64,000 nt of DNA from contig NZ_JH636434.1 in NCBI RefSeq assembly GCF_000255655.1, positions 3,362,716 to 3,426,715 of the forward strand, in the 5' to 3' direction. Source of the DNA: Schlesneria paludicola DSM 18645. Its GTDB lineage: Bacteria > Planctomycetota > Planctomycetia > Planctomycetales > Planctomycetaceae. A model generated the notes under the pieces. That model searched no databases, was not told the DNA's origin, and saw only the letters and a list, made by a program, of their open reading frames with translations. Positions 8,316 to 18,691 of this stretch are shown here, one piece after another. The position numbers and the translations under genes were made by a program. Each line of letters starts with the position of its first letter. Position 1 is the stretch's first letter.

Positions 8316-9458
8316 TTAGAATTCGCCGATCGGATTACCGTCGCGAGCACTACCCAACTTCTGTTGAGTCAACAGGTCGGCATTTTCTGACAGGAAGCGG
8401 ACAGCGCCGTCTGCCATCAACAAGTGCCCACCACCTTCGTGCCAGCTACTGTAACCAACCTGCATCATGCTGTGGCCGTTCGCTGAACCTTCACGGTTCC
8501 GCGCTTGGACCCACGTGAAATCGTCCAGTGGACGGTTCATGCCGCAGACGATTGCCGTCGTATTGAACTGAACTGGCAAGGATCCACTGACGCGCGTCGA
8601 CGAAGCCCAGGTCCAGTAAGCGGTGCTGTAGTTCTGCGTCAAACCGACGTACATCGTTTCACCGGCGAGAACTTGATTCGAGGTACCGTCCTTGATCGAC
8701 GCCACACTCTTGGCCGAGTTCAAGTGAATCGGGCCGTTATTGAACTGAGGACGGAAGTTGTAGTTCAAGACATCCGAGGTGCCAGCAACCAGCACCGAAG
8801 ATGGCGATGAATTGTAGCAAGGCATCATCGGATTGTTCGAGAACGGTTGATTGTCCGTCGAGGCGTTCTGCGGCATCGTACCGTCGATCGCAGCAGCCCC
8901 TGTCACAGGGTCAGTCTTCCAGGCAGGACCGCCACCGCCCGAACAGGCGTTGTAGCAATTGATGTACTTGTCCGAGTTCACTTTGGGATTCGATGGACAG
9001 CGATAGACGACCGGGCTGTTCCCCAACTGAAGTAGATAGTTCGCGGAGCCGGCCGGGGTCTGGTAATCGTTGCGACCGAAGAATGGAGCGGTCATGACGA
9101 ACTGGTTGAACAGATTTGCCTGATCCATGAACGGAAGAATCAACACCGTCCAGGGAGCACGCGAGAAAACTCCGCTGTTGCCATTCGTACCGCAAGGAGC
9201 ACAGGTGTTGCCACCGGTGTTGGCATCCGCCGCACCGTCATACGACATCGATGGTGGGAACAACAGAAAGGCGTCGTGATAGTTGTGGAATGCCAAGCCA
9301 ATCTGCTTCAGATTGTTCTTACATTGTGTTCGACGAGCCGCTTCGCGGGCTTGCTGAACGGCGGGAAGCAAGAGCGCAATCAGGACCGCGATAATCGCGA
9401 TCACAACTAACAATTCAATCAGCGTGAACCCGAGTCTTCGACGAGGCGACTTCATCAT
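8316..9458 (-). CDS. DUF1559 domain protein with type IV pilin-like N-terminus (380 aa)
   Basis: The N-terminus is a prepilin cleavage/methylation signal: basic leader, then [27 protein letters not shown], a single membrane helix. A DUF1559 domain follows, ending in the H-X9-DG motif ([12 protein letters not shown]) and a GEF C-terminus. Cleavage would occur after the Gly before FTLIEL. These proteins are a large paralogous family in planctomycetes, thought to be pseudopilin-like and surface-associated, with unknown exact role. GGGAG lies just before tandem ATGs at 9458 and 9455. It is one of four such proteins here and the only one with a small lipoprotein gene behind it. Confidence 0.92.
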   Translation of the reverse strand: MMKSPRRRLGFTLIELLVVIAIIAVLIALLLPAVQQAREAARRTQCKNNLKQIGLAFHNYHDAFLLFPPSMSYDGAADANTGGNTCAPCGTNGNSGVFSRAPWTVLILPFMDQANLFNQFVMTAPFFGRNDYQTPAGSANYLLQLGNSPVVYRCPSNPKVNSDKYINCYNACSGGGGPAWKTDPVTGAAAIDGTMPQNASTDNQPFSNNPMMPCYNSSPSSVLVAGTSDVLNYNFRPQFNNGPIHLNSAKSVASIKDGTSNQVLAGETMYVGLTQNYSTAYWTWASSTRVSGSLPVQFNTTAIVCGMNRPLDDFTWVQARNREGSANGHSMMQVGYSSWHEGGGHLLMADGAVRFLSENADLLTQQKLGSARDGNPIGEF

Positions 9459-9957
9459 TTCTCCCTTTTTGGATAAAGAAAAAATACAACCAACGCAACC
9501 AAATCAGTTTCAGATGGAATAAAACACCCGAGCCTGAAAAACACTCGCGGAAACGGAACCGAAGAGAATTCACTGACGTTGATGCGGAGAGAACCACGAA
9601 CGAGACGACGCAAAGCCGCGTTGAAGAAAAACGCGAGAGGCAAAGGCTATAGAGACACCCTATCGTTCAAATTATGGAATACATTTAAAAGATTTGTCAA
9701 ATGTTCTTTATCATAAAAAGACATTTTTCCATACATTACACAGCATCCTGAGATAATCGCAATACCTGATACCACGACTACGACCAACAATCGCGACTAA
9801 TATCAGAACGCTAATTCATTACAAATACGTTAGCTTCCAGGTGACCTATTGATCGCTATTCCCCAACAACGCGAATCACGCGATCACAATCTTTGAATTC
9901 AGAAATCACCCACCGGACATACGACATCAGCCCCGACCACAAAAGAATTTCAACTTC
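9459..9957. other. AT-rich intergenic region upstream of a DUF1559 gene
   Basis: 499 bases with no convincing gene. The part near 9660-9800 is clearly richer in A+T than the surrounding coding DNA. It lies upstream of the DUF1559 gene and downstream of the PQQ-NHL gene, both on the minus strand. It probably holds the DUF1559 promoter; no clear -35/-10 pair could be chosen by eye. Confidence 0.5.
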
Positions 9958-12141
9958 TCAAAAGCCAACAGGCTTCTGAGCTGCCGCCCTCGGAACTCGC
10001 TTCAGGCGCTGGACACGCTGTCCACCAACCTCGGCCGCATACAAGTTCCCGCTCCGATCCGTAGCGATCAAATGAGGCGTCTTGAACTCACCAGGGCCAG
10101 TTCCCTCTTTACCCCAGGCCCGAACCTCTTTTCCCTGTGCGTCGAGCTGCAGAATCTGATTGCGAGCGCCATCTGATACGAAGACAACCCCCTGCGCATC
10201 GATCGCAACCCCAAACGGTTTCATTCCTGTCCATGTTTCCAAAAGTTTGCCCGTTTGCGGATCAAGAACTTGAATCCGAAGATTATCGCGATCACAGATG
10301 ATCAGGCGACCTTGCTTATCAAGCACACCCGCATGCGGCGCACTGAACTCCAAAGGCCCTGCGCCTGGCTTACCCCAGATCTCCGGATGTTTACCATTCT
10401 CTCGATAGTGAACAATTCGAGCATTTCCATAGCCGTCCATGACGTACCAGTCCGACTTGGGACCGAAAACGATATAAGTGGGCTTATTAAATTGATCGAC
10501 ATCTTCACCCGCCTGGTCCATCTTCCCCAGCGCGTTTAACAGTTTCCCTTGTGGCGAGAACTGAAACACAACATGGTGCTTTGTATCAGTTACCCAGATA
10601 TTGTCTTGATCATCAATTGTTAGACCGTGCGCCACGCCGATCACATCGTCACCAAATGAATTAACAAACTTTCCATCAGGCTCGAAGCACAGAACAGGTG
10701 GATTCACACGCTGCAGAACGATGACGCGGCCCTTGCTGTCAGCTCCTACCCCCGAGACCGCACCTTTATTCACACCAGTGGGCCACTGAGGGAACGACGG
10801 ATCGGGGACGTAGTCGAATGCCGAATCCACAGCACCCGCCGCCGCTACTGTCAGAGTCGCCTCACCACCGATCGCAATCACTCGACCGCGATCTCGCAAG
10901 AAAACCACACCGTTACTTACTGCTGGCGTGGCATAGAACTCACCTGGAGTTTCATTCTCGGCAAGTTTTTCGAGCTTTGGCCCCGCCTTCACAACAGTGC
11001 ACTTGCCTTCGAGGCTCAGGAAATAAATCTTACCGTCACCTGCGACGGGCGACGCCTGATAGCGTTCCCCACCGATCCGAGCCTTCCAAAGCTCTTTGCC
11101 GGTCTTCAGGTCGACGCACGTCCCAACCCCATCATCCTTCACGGAGTAAATCAATCCGTCATAGATCGTGGGAGTCGGACAATCGGTCAGCACGGGAATC
11201 GGGCGGGAGTTGGGACTTTTCGTGACGTCCCCTTCACTGTCGGCACTGACGGCGATCGCAAGCTTCGCCTTCGCGGAAGGGGCCACCACCATCCCATCGC
11301 CGACAGCCGGTGATGCGATGGTCCGACCGTACTCTTCGCCCTCAAGAACCAGACCACCATTTTCCCAAACTCGCTTACCAGTCTCGAGATCATAGGCATC
11401 GACGTGATCGGCACCGCTCGTCACGACCATCGGTGAACGTCCTGGCGCCTCCAGAATAATTGGTGAGGTATACGCGTCCGTCGCATCACCCAGGCAGACA
11501 TAGTTCCGATCGGCCAACCAGACCTCTTGACCCGTCGTGGCATTCAGTGCCAGAACATAGGACGGACCTTTGTGGATACAGGCCACATATAACCGCCCTT
11601 GCCAATAGCGTGGCGACGAGCCCATCCCAAACTTCAAATCATACGGCCCATAATCATCCGCCAGGTTTCTTCGCCAGCGAAGATTTCCGTCGCGATCCAA
11701 GCTGATGAGATCCCCCGTCCCGAAGAAGGCGTACACGTTGTCTTCGGCATCTGCCGTGGGTGACGGCGTGGCGGGATTGTGTCGATGGCGGTAGAGCTCG
11801 GGCGGGCCGTATGCGATGAAATGCCCAAACCCAACGGGCTTTTGCCACAAGATCTTCCCGTTACGGCGATCAATCGCAACGACATGCGTCGACGCATCAC
11901 TGGGATCAAACGTCGTCACATAGACCCGGTTATTGGTGACAGCAGGTGACGAGTTTCCCGCACCAGGAATTGGAGTCGACCAAAGCACGCCGCGGGACTC
12001 TGACCACTCAACTGGCAGGCCCTGTTCCGTCGAGACTGACAATCCGGCATTGCCGCGAAACCCCGTCCACATCTCCGCCGACACCATAGGGCTATTGAGA
12101 GCTGCCACCAGGATGGCAGAGACGACGAGGCGAAAATTCAT
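9958..12141 (-). CDS. Secreted PQQ-type beta-propeller fused to NHL repeats (727 aa)
   Basis: Residues 1-22 are a signal peptide ending ...MVSA. About residues 25-430 form a PQQ-like (BamB/quinoprotein-type) propeller with repeats such as GNSSPAVTNNRVYV, DRRNGKILW and DLKTGKELW. About residues 450-720 are NHL repeats (DDQDNIWVTDTKHHVVFQF, DRSGNLYAAEVGGQRVQRL) resembling a six-bladed propeller. The protein should be periplasmic or extracellular. No metal or PQQ ligand set that would prove enzyme activity is evident, so a scaffold or binding role is possible. AGGA is eight bases before the ATG. It stands alone, with an unusually long 1.1-kb upstream gap. Confidence 0.85.
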   Translation of the reverse strand: MNFRLVVSAILVAALNSPMVSAEMWTGFRGNAGLSVSTEQGLPVEWSESRGVLWSTPIPGAGNSSPAVTNNRVYVTTFDPSDASTHVVAIDRRNGKILWQKPVGFGHFIAYGPPELYRHRHNPATPSPTADAEDNVYAFFGTGDLISLDRDGNLRWRRNLADDYGPYDLKFGMGSSPRYWQGRLYVACIHKGPSYVLALNATTGQEVWLADRNYVCLGDATDAYTSPIILEAPGRSPMVVTSGADHVDAYDLETGKRVWENGGLVLEGEEYGRTIASPAVGDGMVVAPSAKAKLAIAVSADSEGDVTKSPNSRPIPVLTDCPTPTIYDGLIYSVKDDGVGTCVDLKTGKELWKARIGGERYQASPVAGDGKIYFLSLEGKCTVVKAGPKLEKLAENETPGEFYATPAVSNGVVFLRDRGRVIAIGGEATLTVAAAGAVDSAFDYVPDPSFPQWPTGVNKGAVSGVGADSKGRVIVLQRVNPPVLCFEPDGKFVNSFGDDVIGVAHGLTIDDQDNIWVTDTKHHVVFQFSPQGKLLNALGKMDQAGEDVDQFNKPTYIVFGPKSDWYVMDGYGNARIVHYRENGKHPEIWGKPGAGPLEFSAPHAGVLDKQGRLIICDRDNLRIQVLDPQTGKLLETWTGMKPFGVAIDAQGVVFVSDGARNQILQLDAQGKEVRAWGKEGTGPGEFKTPHLIATDRSGNLYAAEVGGQRVQRLKRVPRAAAQKPVGF

Positions 12142-13235
12142 TTTTGAATCCTCAGCACAAACAATGAAGTATTAAATGATGCAATGAATCAACAACTCAG
12201 ACAAAACGTGCGTAAGACAACTGCGAACAACAACACTTAGAAATAGCAATGACGCAAATCGCAGAACGCATGGCCGTACAAAACCTCCCACGACCATGCG
12301 TCAACATGATGCGGTGCGATTGAAGACCGACTTGCGAGAGCGACAAGAACCCTGACGATCGAGCTACCGGGACCGGAATACGACCCGACGATAAAGAATG
12401 CGACCTTACGGTAAGTCCGTGAGAAAACACGAACGAAACAACACGATCTAAGAACTGCAATCACTGAACAACGACGTTAACTGCGAACTGCGTTTGCGAT
12501 GTACGATCTGAGGCGAAAAATCTGATCCGAACGAAATCCGAGATCTCTTGGTGAATGCAAAACGGATTCAGCTTCTCTAACAACTTCCGCTCCTCATCCA
12601 GCCTCCTACTTGGGACATTCGCACCAAAGGGCGATCCTTAAGAAGGCCATCAGAGAAGAAATTGACCAGAAAAGAAATTGACCGAATCGAGAATCTCCAG
12701 CGCTGATGAAATCAGGAACTGATTCAACCCAAAGACGATTCAACCTGACAACGGCTCAAGTGAAATAGAACTCAAACAGAAAACGGCTCGACTTGAATTT
12801 CGATTCGAAATGAACTGCAAACTTGTGCTGACCCGGCAATCATCATCCGGCAGAGAATCAGGCGATACGAACCACAAGCTGAGAGGAAATGACGCGACGT
12901 AACGTCGAAAAGTTCAAGCTGACAACGCTCGAGCTTTCAACTGCGGGCCACCACCCAACAGGCCGATTGTAGAGCCGACTCAACGCGAATTGATATTCGC
13001 CAATGCTTAACAAATCCATCGACTTGTATACGACTCGACTTAACGAAAGTCAACTGACGAAGTTCTTACGGGAACCGATTCAGGTGCCCCTGGCCATAAA
13101 TCTCCTGCGCCGCGTGACTTTCGCGGGTCACCATCGCCCTCAATATCGAGTCCCCGCACAGGAACTCTCTGGATTGTCAGTTTTCCGAGCCAACATCTCC
13201 AGGTGATCGCATTGACCATTCCAAACGCAGCCGCG
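12142..13235. other. 1.1-kb gap with no recognisable gene
   Basis: This region separates two PQQ-propeller genes on the same strand. Short frames exist (for example 12197-12460 minus and 13003-13206 plus), but they have no recognisable domain, biased composition (Ser/Cys/Arg-rich) and no good ribosome binding site. The stretch from about 12500 to 12950 contains many loosely similar 'gattcaa/ggctc/gaac' words, suggesting decayed or low-complexity sequence. A long leader or a non-coding RNA cannot be excluded. Confidence 0.5.
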
Positions 13236-14747
13236 TTACTCGATTCTCAGAAGTGACTTTCGCGTGCGAACGAAAAGTGCCCCGTCCGCAATGGCGGGAG
13301 TCCCCAACACCGAATCTCCCATGTCGTTCACGGCAAGGATCTCCAGCTTGGGTGCATCGCGCAGAACGACAATATGACCGTTTTCGCCGGCAACATAAAT
13401 CTTGCCGTCTCCGTAGACCGGCGACGCAAAGTAGTCGCCAGCATTGTTGATCCGAGCGGGCCCAAAAAGTTGCTTGCCCTTTTCGGTCTCAAAACAGGTC
13501 GCGATTCCACCTGACTTGACCAGGAACATCCGGTGATTCACAACCAGCGGCGACACGATGTGATCGGTATGCTTGGTCGGATGCTTCCATAAGACGTGCG
13601 TCTTGGTCACGTCGCCGCGTCCGCCGCCTTTGACCGCCAGGACAAACTCGTCCTCCGCGACCTCCGCGTCGTAGGCCGCCCCCGCTTCATTTCCCGGTGG
13701 CAGGAATGCAATATCCAGCTCGCGCCCCTCGAGCACGCCGTCGCCATTCAGATCGCCGCGATCAAAGGTCTTCTTATAGAACGCTTCTGGGACCGGACGT
13801 TTGCCGAAGAACTTCTGCACTTCGTCCTTCGTCACTTTATTGTCGCTGTTTCCCGTATCGGCGCGATCAATCGACGCCAGCCATTGACTCGCGATCCCTT
13901 TGCTTTGCAGTGAAACATAAACAACCCCATCGCGACTGACAGGCGTGGTTTTGATGTTTCGCAAGAGCGTACGCGCAAACCAAAGCCGCTTTCCGGTAGC
14001 GGGGTCATAACCAATCAGCATTCCCGTCCCCGCCACGACGATCTCATCGCCGGTGGGAGTTTCGCAAATCACAGGATGCGAGTAGTTCACCGCCATGTCA
14101 TTGCGGTCGTCTTGCCATCGCAGCTCACCCGTTCGTTTGTCGAATGCATACAGTGCCGGGTGCAGGTCATCGTCCTGGCAAAATAGCACCAAATCTTTGT
14201 AGAGCACGGGCGACATCCCTGCACCCCACTTAAAGATGAAATAGGGAACCGGCAAGGGGTGACGCCAGATGTCATCTCCCGACTTGGCATCGACGCAAAT
14301 CATTCCCAAAGTGCTGAAGTAAAAATAGACACGATCCGCATCGACTGCGGGAGTCGTCCCGGCATGACTATTGGTCGCGTGAATTTCGTCGGCATCGCCA
14401 ATCGGCCACGAACGCTTCCAAAGCTCTTTCCCGGTGGCGACATCGAACGCCGCCAGACCGACCGTCTTTTCATCAAACATGGTTGTCGTCACGACCCGCC
14501 CCGATGCAATCACCGGACTGCCGATCCCATCACCCAGCTTCACCGACCATTTGACATGATCCGTATCCGAAAACTGAGCGGGCAGGGGAGCCGTGGTATC
14601 GGACACTCCAGAGCAATTGATGCCCCGAAACTGCGGCCAGTCGTCGGCCTGCAATGCGGCTCCCATGAAAACCAACAGACCGGCAGTCACCATTCGCATC
14701 ATCAGATCGCTCCGTTTGGCTTGAGACGGAATATGAGCGTTCATCAT
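13236..14747 (-). CDS. Secreted PQQ-like beta-propeller protein with EF-hand insert
   Basis: From the ATG at 14747 the protein has about 503 residues. A hydrophobic signal segment (MVTAGLLVFMGAALQA) precedes DDWPQFRG, a typical opening of planctomycete outer-membrane-type PQQ propellers. Repeats such as FDVATGKELWKR and YDPATGKRLWF form the blades. Between blades lies a calcium-binding insert with a canonical EF-hand loop, DLNGDGVLEGRE, and a more degenerate one just before it. The frame also opens at 14810, but that would overlap the upstream gene; 14702 is a further candidate start directly before the signal peptide. Likely periplasmic or extracellular; ligand unknown. Confidence 0.85.
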   Translation of the reverse strand: MMNAHIPSQAKRSDLMMRMVTAGLLVFMGAALQADDWPQFRGINCSGVSDTTAPLPAQFSDTDHVKWSVKLGDGIGSPVIASGRVVTTTMFDEKTVGLAAFDVATGKELWKRSWPIGDADEIHATNSHAGTTPAVDADRVYFYFSTLGMICVDAKSGDDIWRHPLPVPYFIFKWGAGMSPVLYKDLVLFCQDDDLHPALYAFDKRTGELRWQDDRNDMAVNYSHPVICETPTGDEIVVAGTGMLIGYDPATGKRLWFARTLLRNIKTTPVSRDGVVYVSLQSKGIASQWLASIDRADTGNSDNKVTKDEVQKFFGKRPVPEAFYKKTFDRGDLNGDGVLEGRELDIAFLPPGNEAGAAYDAEVAEDEFVLAVKGGGRGDVTKTHVLWKHPTKHTDHIVSPLVVNHRMFLVKSGGIATCFETEKGKQLFGPARINNAGDYFASPVYGDGKIYVAGENGHIVVLRDAPKLEILAVNDMGDSVLGTPAIADGALFVRTRKSLLRIE

Positions 14748-14794
14748 TCTGCCACGCGGGAGCGGATGAATACAGTCTCGACGCGAAATCCCGC

Positions 14795-15688
14795 TCAGCG
14801 AACGAACCACCGCACGCCGTGACGGCCGGGATGATCGGAAAACCGCAGGGTGTAAGGATCGCAGCGGCGATACACGACTTGCCCATCACTGCGCACCATC
14901 AACCAGCCGAAATCCCAGTTGCGACTGGAATATTGCAAAGGAACATTCGGACAGACGCGCACCAATGGATGAGACCCGATGATAAAAAGTTGCTGCTCGG
15001 TGTAGTAATACGCAGAACCCCCGCGAACATAAACTCGATGCCCAATCGTCGGCCGATCCGAGGAAACCAGATCCAGGCAAAGCCCCTCGATTCCCAGCTT
15101 GATCGCACATCCCGATGAAAACGCCTCAACCAACGCGGACAGCGATCCCGATAAGACCGCGCCATTCGAGGAGTGACTCAGCACCTCTTGCCACGAGTCG
15201 TCCACGCAGTATCGGAACACGTCAAAGTCATAAACGAAGTTGTGTGAGGGCGCATTGCTCGTCGCATCCCAGTTATCGAACGCGTGATACTTGGGCATGT
15301 CCAGAGGAGCCGCCACGGGTGACGGCCCCCATGATGGTTCAACCGGCGCACCGTCCAGATAGGGACGGGCAATCGCTTGTGTTCCATCCTGATTGTAAAG
15401 AAAAAACGACATGGAAGATCGCGGCCCGAAGCCATGCGGCAACTCGATGGGCTGACGGAGACTCATGATCCCGGCAGACCACTTGTCCTCCATCAGATAG
15501 GTCACACCAAACTCCGCGACCTCCCGGATCAATTCACGACTACTCGACCGAGTATTAATATGTTCGCAATGCCGAAACTCGGTATAAATCCGCAAATCGG
15601 CCGCACGGTCGATGGCGACAGCCAACTCGGCCGTGCTACCCGAGACAGTCCGCCGCGTTGAATCCAGCTCTAATACTGCGCGCCACAT
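14795..15688 (-). CDS. Conserved-looking hypothetical protein (297 aa)
   Basis: A 297-residue protein I do not recognise. It has no signal peptide, no transmembrane helix and no known motif. Trp and Tyr are frequent, and the C-terminal 80 residues (from VYVRGGSAYYYT on) look beta-rich. It ends 47 bp before the start of the EF-hand PQQ-propeller gene, so the two may be co-transcribed. Codon use and length support a real gene. The ATG at 15688 lacks a strong ribosome binding site. A cytosolic protein of unknown function is the honest call. Confidence 0.65.
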   Translation of the reverse strand: MWRAVLELDSTRRTVSGSTAELAVAIDRAADLRIYTEFRHCEHINTRSSSRELIREVAEFGVTYLMEDKWSAGIMSLRQPIELPHGFGPRSSMSFFLYNQDGTQAIARPYLDGAPVEPSWGPSPVAAPLDMPKYHAFDNWDATSNAPSHNFVYDFDVFRYCVDDSWQEVLSHSSNGAVLSGSLSALVEAFSSGCAIKLGIEGLCLDLVSSDRPTIGHRVYVRGGSAYYYTEQQLFIIGSHPLVRVCPNVPLQYSSRNWDFGWLMVRSDGQVVYRRCDPYTLRFSDHPGRHGVRWFVR

Positions 15689-15963
15689 CGTCCGAAATCC
15701 CGCTAAAACTCAGGGGCGACGGGTCGAAGCCACCCGCATGTCAAACCGGCAAGCAACCGACGCGAACGTCGTAGTCGTCAGCGTATCGCGACGCGCAGCA
15801 CCGCGAAACATTGCTAGCCAGCGCACGGGCCGAGAATATTTTAACAGTGAGAAGAGACTCGCATTCGCGTGTAGTCCCTAATCGATCACATTACAATCTG
15901 TCGCGCTCACCCCGCCCGAGAACCGGGCCCGTTCTGAACCGTCCACGAAACTGCGGAGGTCGA

Positions 15964-17001
15964 ATGCAAACGATCGGTGTTGGGATGATTGGCAGCGGCT
16001 TCATGGGCCTTACCTATAGTGAGGTCGTCGCAAAGCATGCCGAGGGCTGTCGATTGGTGGCGATCACGGGGGGCCGTCGCGCGGCGACTCTTGCAGCAGA
16101 CTATGGCGTGACCGCGGAAGCATCAGTCGAGTCATTGCTGGCGAGAAAAGACATCGACGCCGTCGTTCTGGCGACTCCCGACCTCGATCGACTGGAACTG
16201 ACCCGGCAAGCCGCCGCAGCGGGAAAGCACGTGCTGGCGGAAAAGCCGATGGCCCCCACCGTCGCGGAATGCGACGAGATGATCGCCGTTTGCAAGGCGG
16301 CTGGCGTCAATCTGGGTGTCGTCAAGACCGAGCGATACCGAAAGATCACGCGGAAAGCAAAAGAGTTCATCGACAATGGTGAAATGGGCCCCGTGCGAAT
16401 GCTCCGGACGGTCTCGGCATTTCCGCAATCGCTGGCCAAACAACTCTTCGATGAGCGTGCCTGGATGACCGACCCGCGAGGGGGTGGCCTGTTCATGGGA
16501 ATGGCGTCGCACAACACCGATTTTCTGCGATGGCTGACCGGACGCAACGCGCTACGGGTCTTCGCCCAGGCCACAACCTATAGCGACCTTCCTGGCCCGC
16601 CGCTTTCGGTCATGGCCAACATCGTTTTCGAAGATCAGATCATGGCGGACATGTGGATCACCAGTGAGCTACCCGATCCCAGTCTGCCCAGCAGTGAAGT
16701 TCGTTTCCAGGTCTTTGGACGCGATGCCATGCTGGATCTCGAAAACTTTGAATATCTGGATGTCAGCCGATCCGGAAAGTGGGAACGGATCTATACGCCC
16801 GAACGATTCGACTACTTGAAAGAGCCGAAGTCCCCCATCCGACTCTTTCCACACCGGGGGGTCATTCAAGACTTCATCGATAGCATTCGCGAACAGCGTC
16901 CGCCACATGTCGGCGGTGCCGAAGGACGAGCCGCTGTCGAAATCTGCGAAGCCTGCCTGATCTCAGCTCGAACGGGCCAGGCCGTGAATCTTCCACTCTG
17001 A
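15964..17001 (+). CDS. Gfo/Idh/MocA-family oxidoreductase
   Basis: A 345-residue NAD(P)-dependent sugar or inositol dehydrogenase-like protein. The Rossmann motif is in GMIGSGFMG (residues 7-15) and the family EKP motif is at 93-95 (LAEKPMAPT). The C-terminal domain has the HNTDFLRWLTG stretch typical of the active-site face. The frame is open from 15811, but ATG 15964 has GGAGG a few bases upstream and begins directly at conserved sequence, so I use it. It heads a plus-strand unit with an MFS transporter and a sialidase-fold protein, pointing to uptake and oxidation of a sugar derivative. Confidence 0.92.
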   Translation: MQTIGVGMIGSGFMGLTYSEVVAKHAEGCRLVAITGGRRAATLAADYGVTAEASVESLLARKDIDAVVLATPDLDRLELTRQAAAAGKHVLAEKPMAPTVAECDEMIAVCKAAGVNLGVVKTERYRKITRKAKEFIDNGEMGPVRMLRTVSAFPQSLAKQLFDERAWMTDPRGGGLFMGMASHNTDFLRWLTGRNALRVFAQATTYSDLPGPPLSVMANIVFEDQIMADMWITSELPDPSLPSSEVRFQVFGRDAMLDLENFEYLDVSRSGKWERIYTPERFDYLKEPKSPIRLFPHRGVIQDFIDSIREQRPPHVGGAEGRAAVEICEACLISARTGQAVNLPL

Positions 17002-17124
17002 CAGTGCACACACACTTCGCCAGATCGCGTGCTACTACGATGCATCGACACGTCCCAGATTCGGCCCCTGAGTCAGCGCCCTCATGGCATTCCTCCCTGA
17101 TATGGCGAGATTGAAGGAACATTC

Positions 17125-18648
17125 ATGAGCCCATCGCCAGCAGCGGATCCGTTACAGACCTGTTCACTCACATGGCCCGCGCAGCGATGGAACTTACTCT
17201 TGTTCGCCGCCTGCACGGGAATGCAGTACCTGGCAGCACCCGTTCTCTATGTCGGCATCACACAGGCCTCACTGTGCGATCATTTGGGGGCCGACGCGCG
17301 AACATCCAATCTGCCGGGAACACTGTATTTCGCGATGACGGCGATGCCCGCGGTCATCGCCTGGATGTCGCCACGCGTCTCGTCACTGAAACGGAACCTG
17401 TGTCTGTTGTACGGAATTTCGGCCGTGATGCTGGCCACACTTGGAGTGATCCTCGCGCTGCCTGTCTCGACCAATTTGAAGCTCGCGATGGTCGTCCTGC
17501 AGGGAGGCGTTTCCGGGGCCGTGATGCCCGCGGCAATCGCGCTCTTGTGGGAGGTCATCGGCCGTGGGTCTGATGAATCGCGCCGCGGCTTGGCACTCAG
17601 TCTGGCATTCGGCCTCGGCCCGCTACTCGCCGTCGCGGGATCGTTTGGCCAGACCGCACTTCTCGGCGGGGACCTCTTCGGCCTGCATTTCGATGGTCTC
17701 GAATACCCGACAAATTTCATCATCTTATTTTCGGCCGGCGCACCGGTGATGGCTACCGCCGCAGTGCTCTCCCAGTTCTTCGTCATTACGCCGGTCGAAC
17801 AGGAACAACCGCGTGAGCCGGTTTCCGCCGTGATCGGCTTATTGATCGGAATCGCTTTGAGCATGGCCGCAATTGGATTGGTTCAGTTCGCCGCGGTGCC
17901 GATCGAAAGCGCGACTGATGCAATCGAAGCGACGCCACCGTCTGCGACATCTGTGAGTCCAGCGCTAGCCAAGTCGGCGGGGCTCGTTTGCACGATCGGA
18001 GCGGCGCTCGCGTTTGTGCATCATTTTCGCCATGTCTTTCAGCAGCGAACTCTGCTGATTGCCACGATCGTCACAATTCTTGTTTACGCAGGTAATGTGA
18101 TTCCGTCGAACATGAACCTCTATTCCACAGAAGCCCTCGGCAACCTGCCTGAGAAATACGCCGGCGTGCAAAATATGCTGCGTTTTGGCTTCAAAGTGGT
18201 TGCGGGCGTGTCGCTGGGCTGGCTGCTGACACGGACCAACCCCCGCGCAGGGATCGTGGCGACATCGTCTATTTTTCTCATCGCGATGATCTGGGCGATG
18301 CTCGTGACCGGCCCATGGTACCTGATTGCCTTTGGCATCCATGGTGCCGGCGAACTGGTTGGCGTTTATGCCCCCAACTACATTGTCTCCGCGTCGAGAC
18401 GCGATGAACTGCGGCGAAACATGGCTTTCGTGACGATGCTGATGGTACCGGCCGCCCCCGCAGGTTATCTGTATGGCGCGATTGTCGACGGAGTCAAACA
18501 GTCCGGGTGGACCGCCTTCGGACTGAGCAGTGTTTCGCTGGGATTTCGCTTGAGTTTCCTGGTTTGTGGCCTGCTCATCCTGTCCGGCATTCTGTTGGCC
18601 GTCGCATTTCTGCCCGCCAGACCCAAACCCAACGTACAACTGTCGTGA
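17125..18648 (+). CDS. MFS transporter (507 aa)
   Basis: A polytopic membrane protein of 507 residues with about a dozen hydrophobic helices (for example around 28-48, 75-92, 105-125 and 420-500) and a long central hydrophilic/low-complexity stretch rich in Ala, Thr and Pro between the two halves. This fits a major facilitator. The substrate is probably a sugar-like compound, judging from the Gfo/Idh/MocA gene 123 bp upstream and the sialidase-fold gene 43 bp downstream, but no signature residue proves it. The ATG at 17125 is preceded by GAAGGAAC. Confidence 0.85.
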   Translation: MSPSPAADPLQTCSLTWPAQRWNLLLFAACTGMQYLAAPVLYVGITQASLCDHLGADARTSNLPGTLYFAMTAMPAVIAWMSPRVSSLKRNLCLLYGISAVMLATLGVILALPVSTNLKLAMVVLQGGVSGAVMPAAIALLWEVIGRGSDESRRGLALSLAFGLGPLLAVAGSFGQTALLGGDLFGLHFDGLEYPTNFIILFSAGAPVMATAAVLSQFFVITPVEQEQPREPVSAVIGLLIGIALSMAAIGLVQFAAVPIESATDAIEATPPSATSVSPALAKSAGLVCTIGAALAFVHHFRHVFQQRTLLIATIVTILVYAGNVIPSNMNLYSTEALGNLPEKYAGVQNMLRFGFKVVAGVSLGWLLTRTNPRAGIVATSSIFLIAMIWAMLVTGPWYLIAFGIHGAGELVGVYAPNYIVSASRRDELRRNMAFVTMLMVPAAPAGYLYGAIVDGVKQSGWTAFGLSSVSLGFRLSFLVCGLLILSGILLAVAFLPARPKPNVQLS

Positions 18649-18691
18649 CGGCGAAGCCCGTTCGTCACAGACCAGATTAAGGAGCATCCAA

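Noticed and set aside
12197-12460. 87-residue minus-strand frame in the 1.1-kb gap
   Set aside because: Ser/Arg/Cys-rich with no domain and no convincing ribosome binding site.
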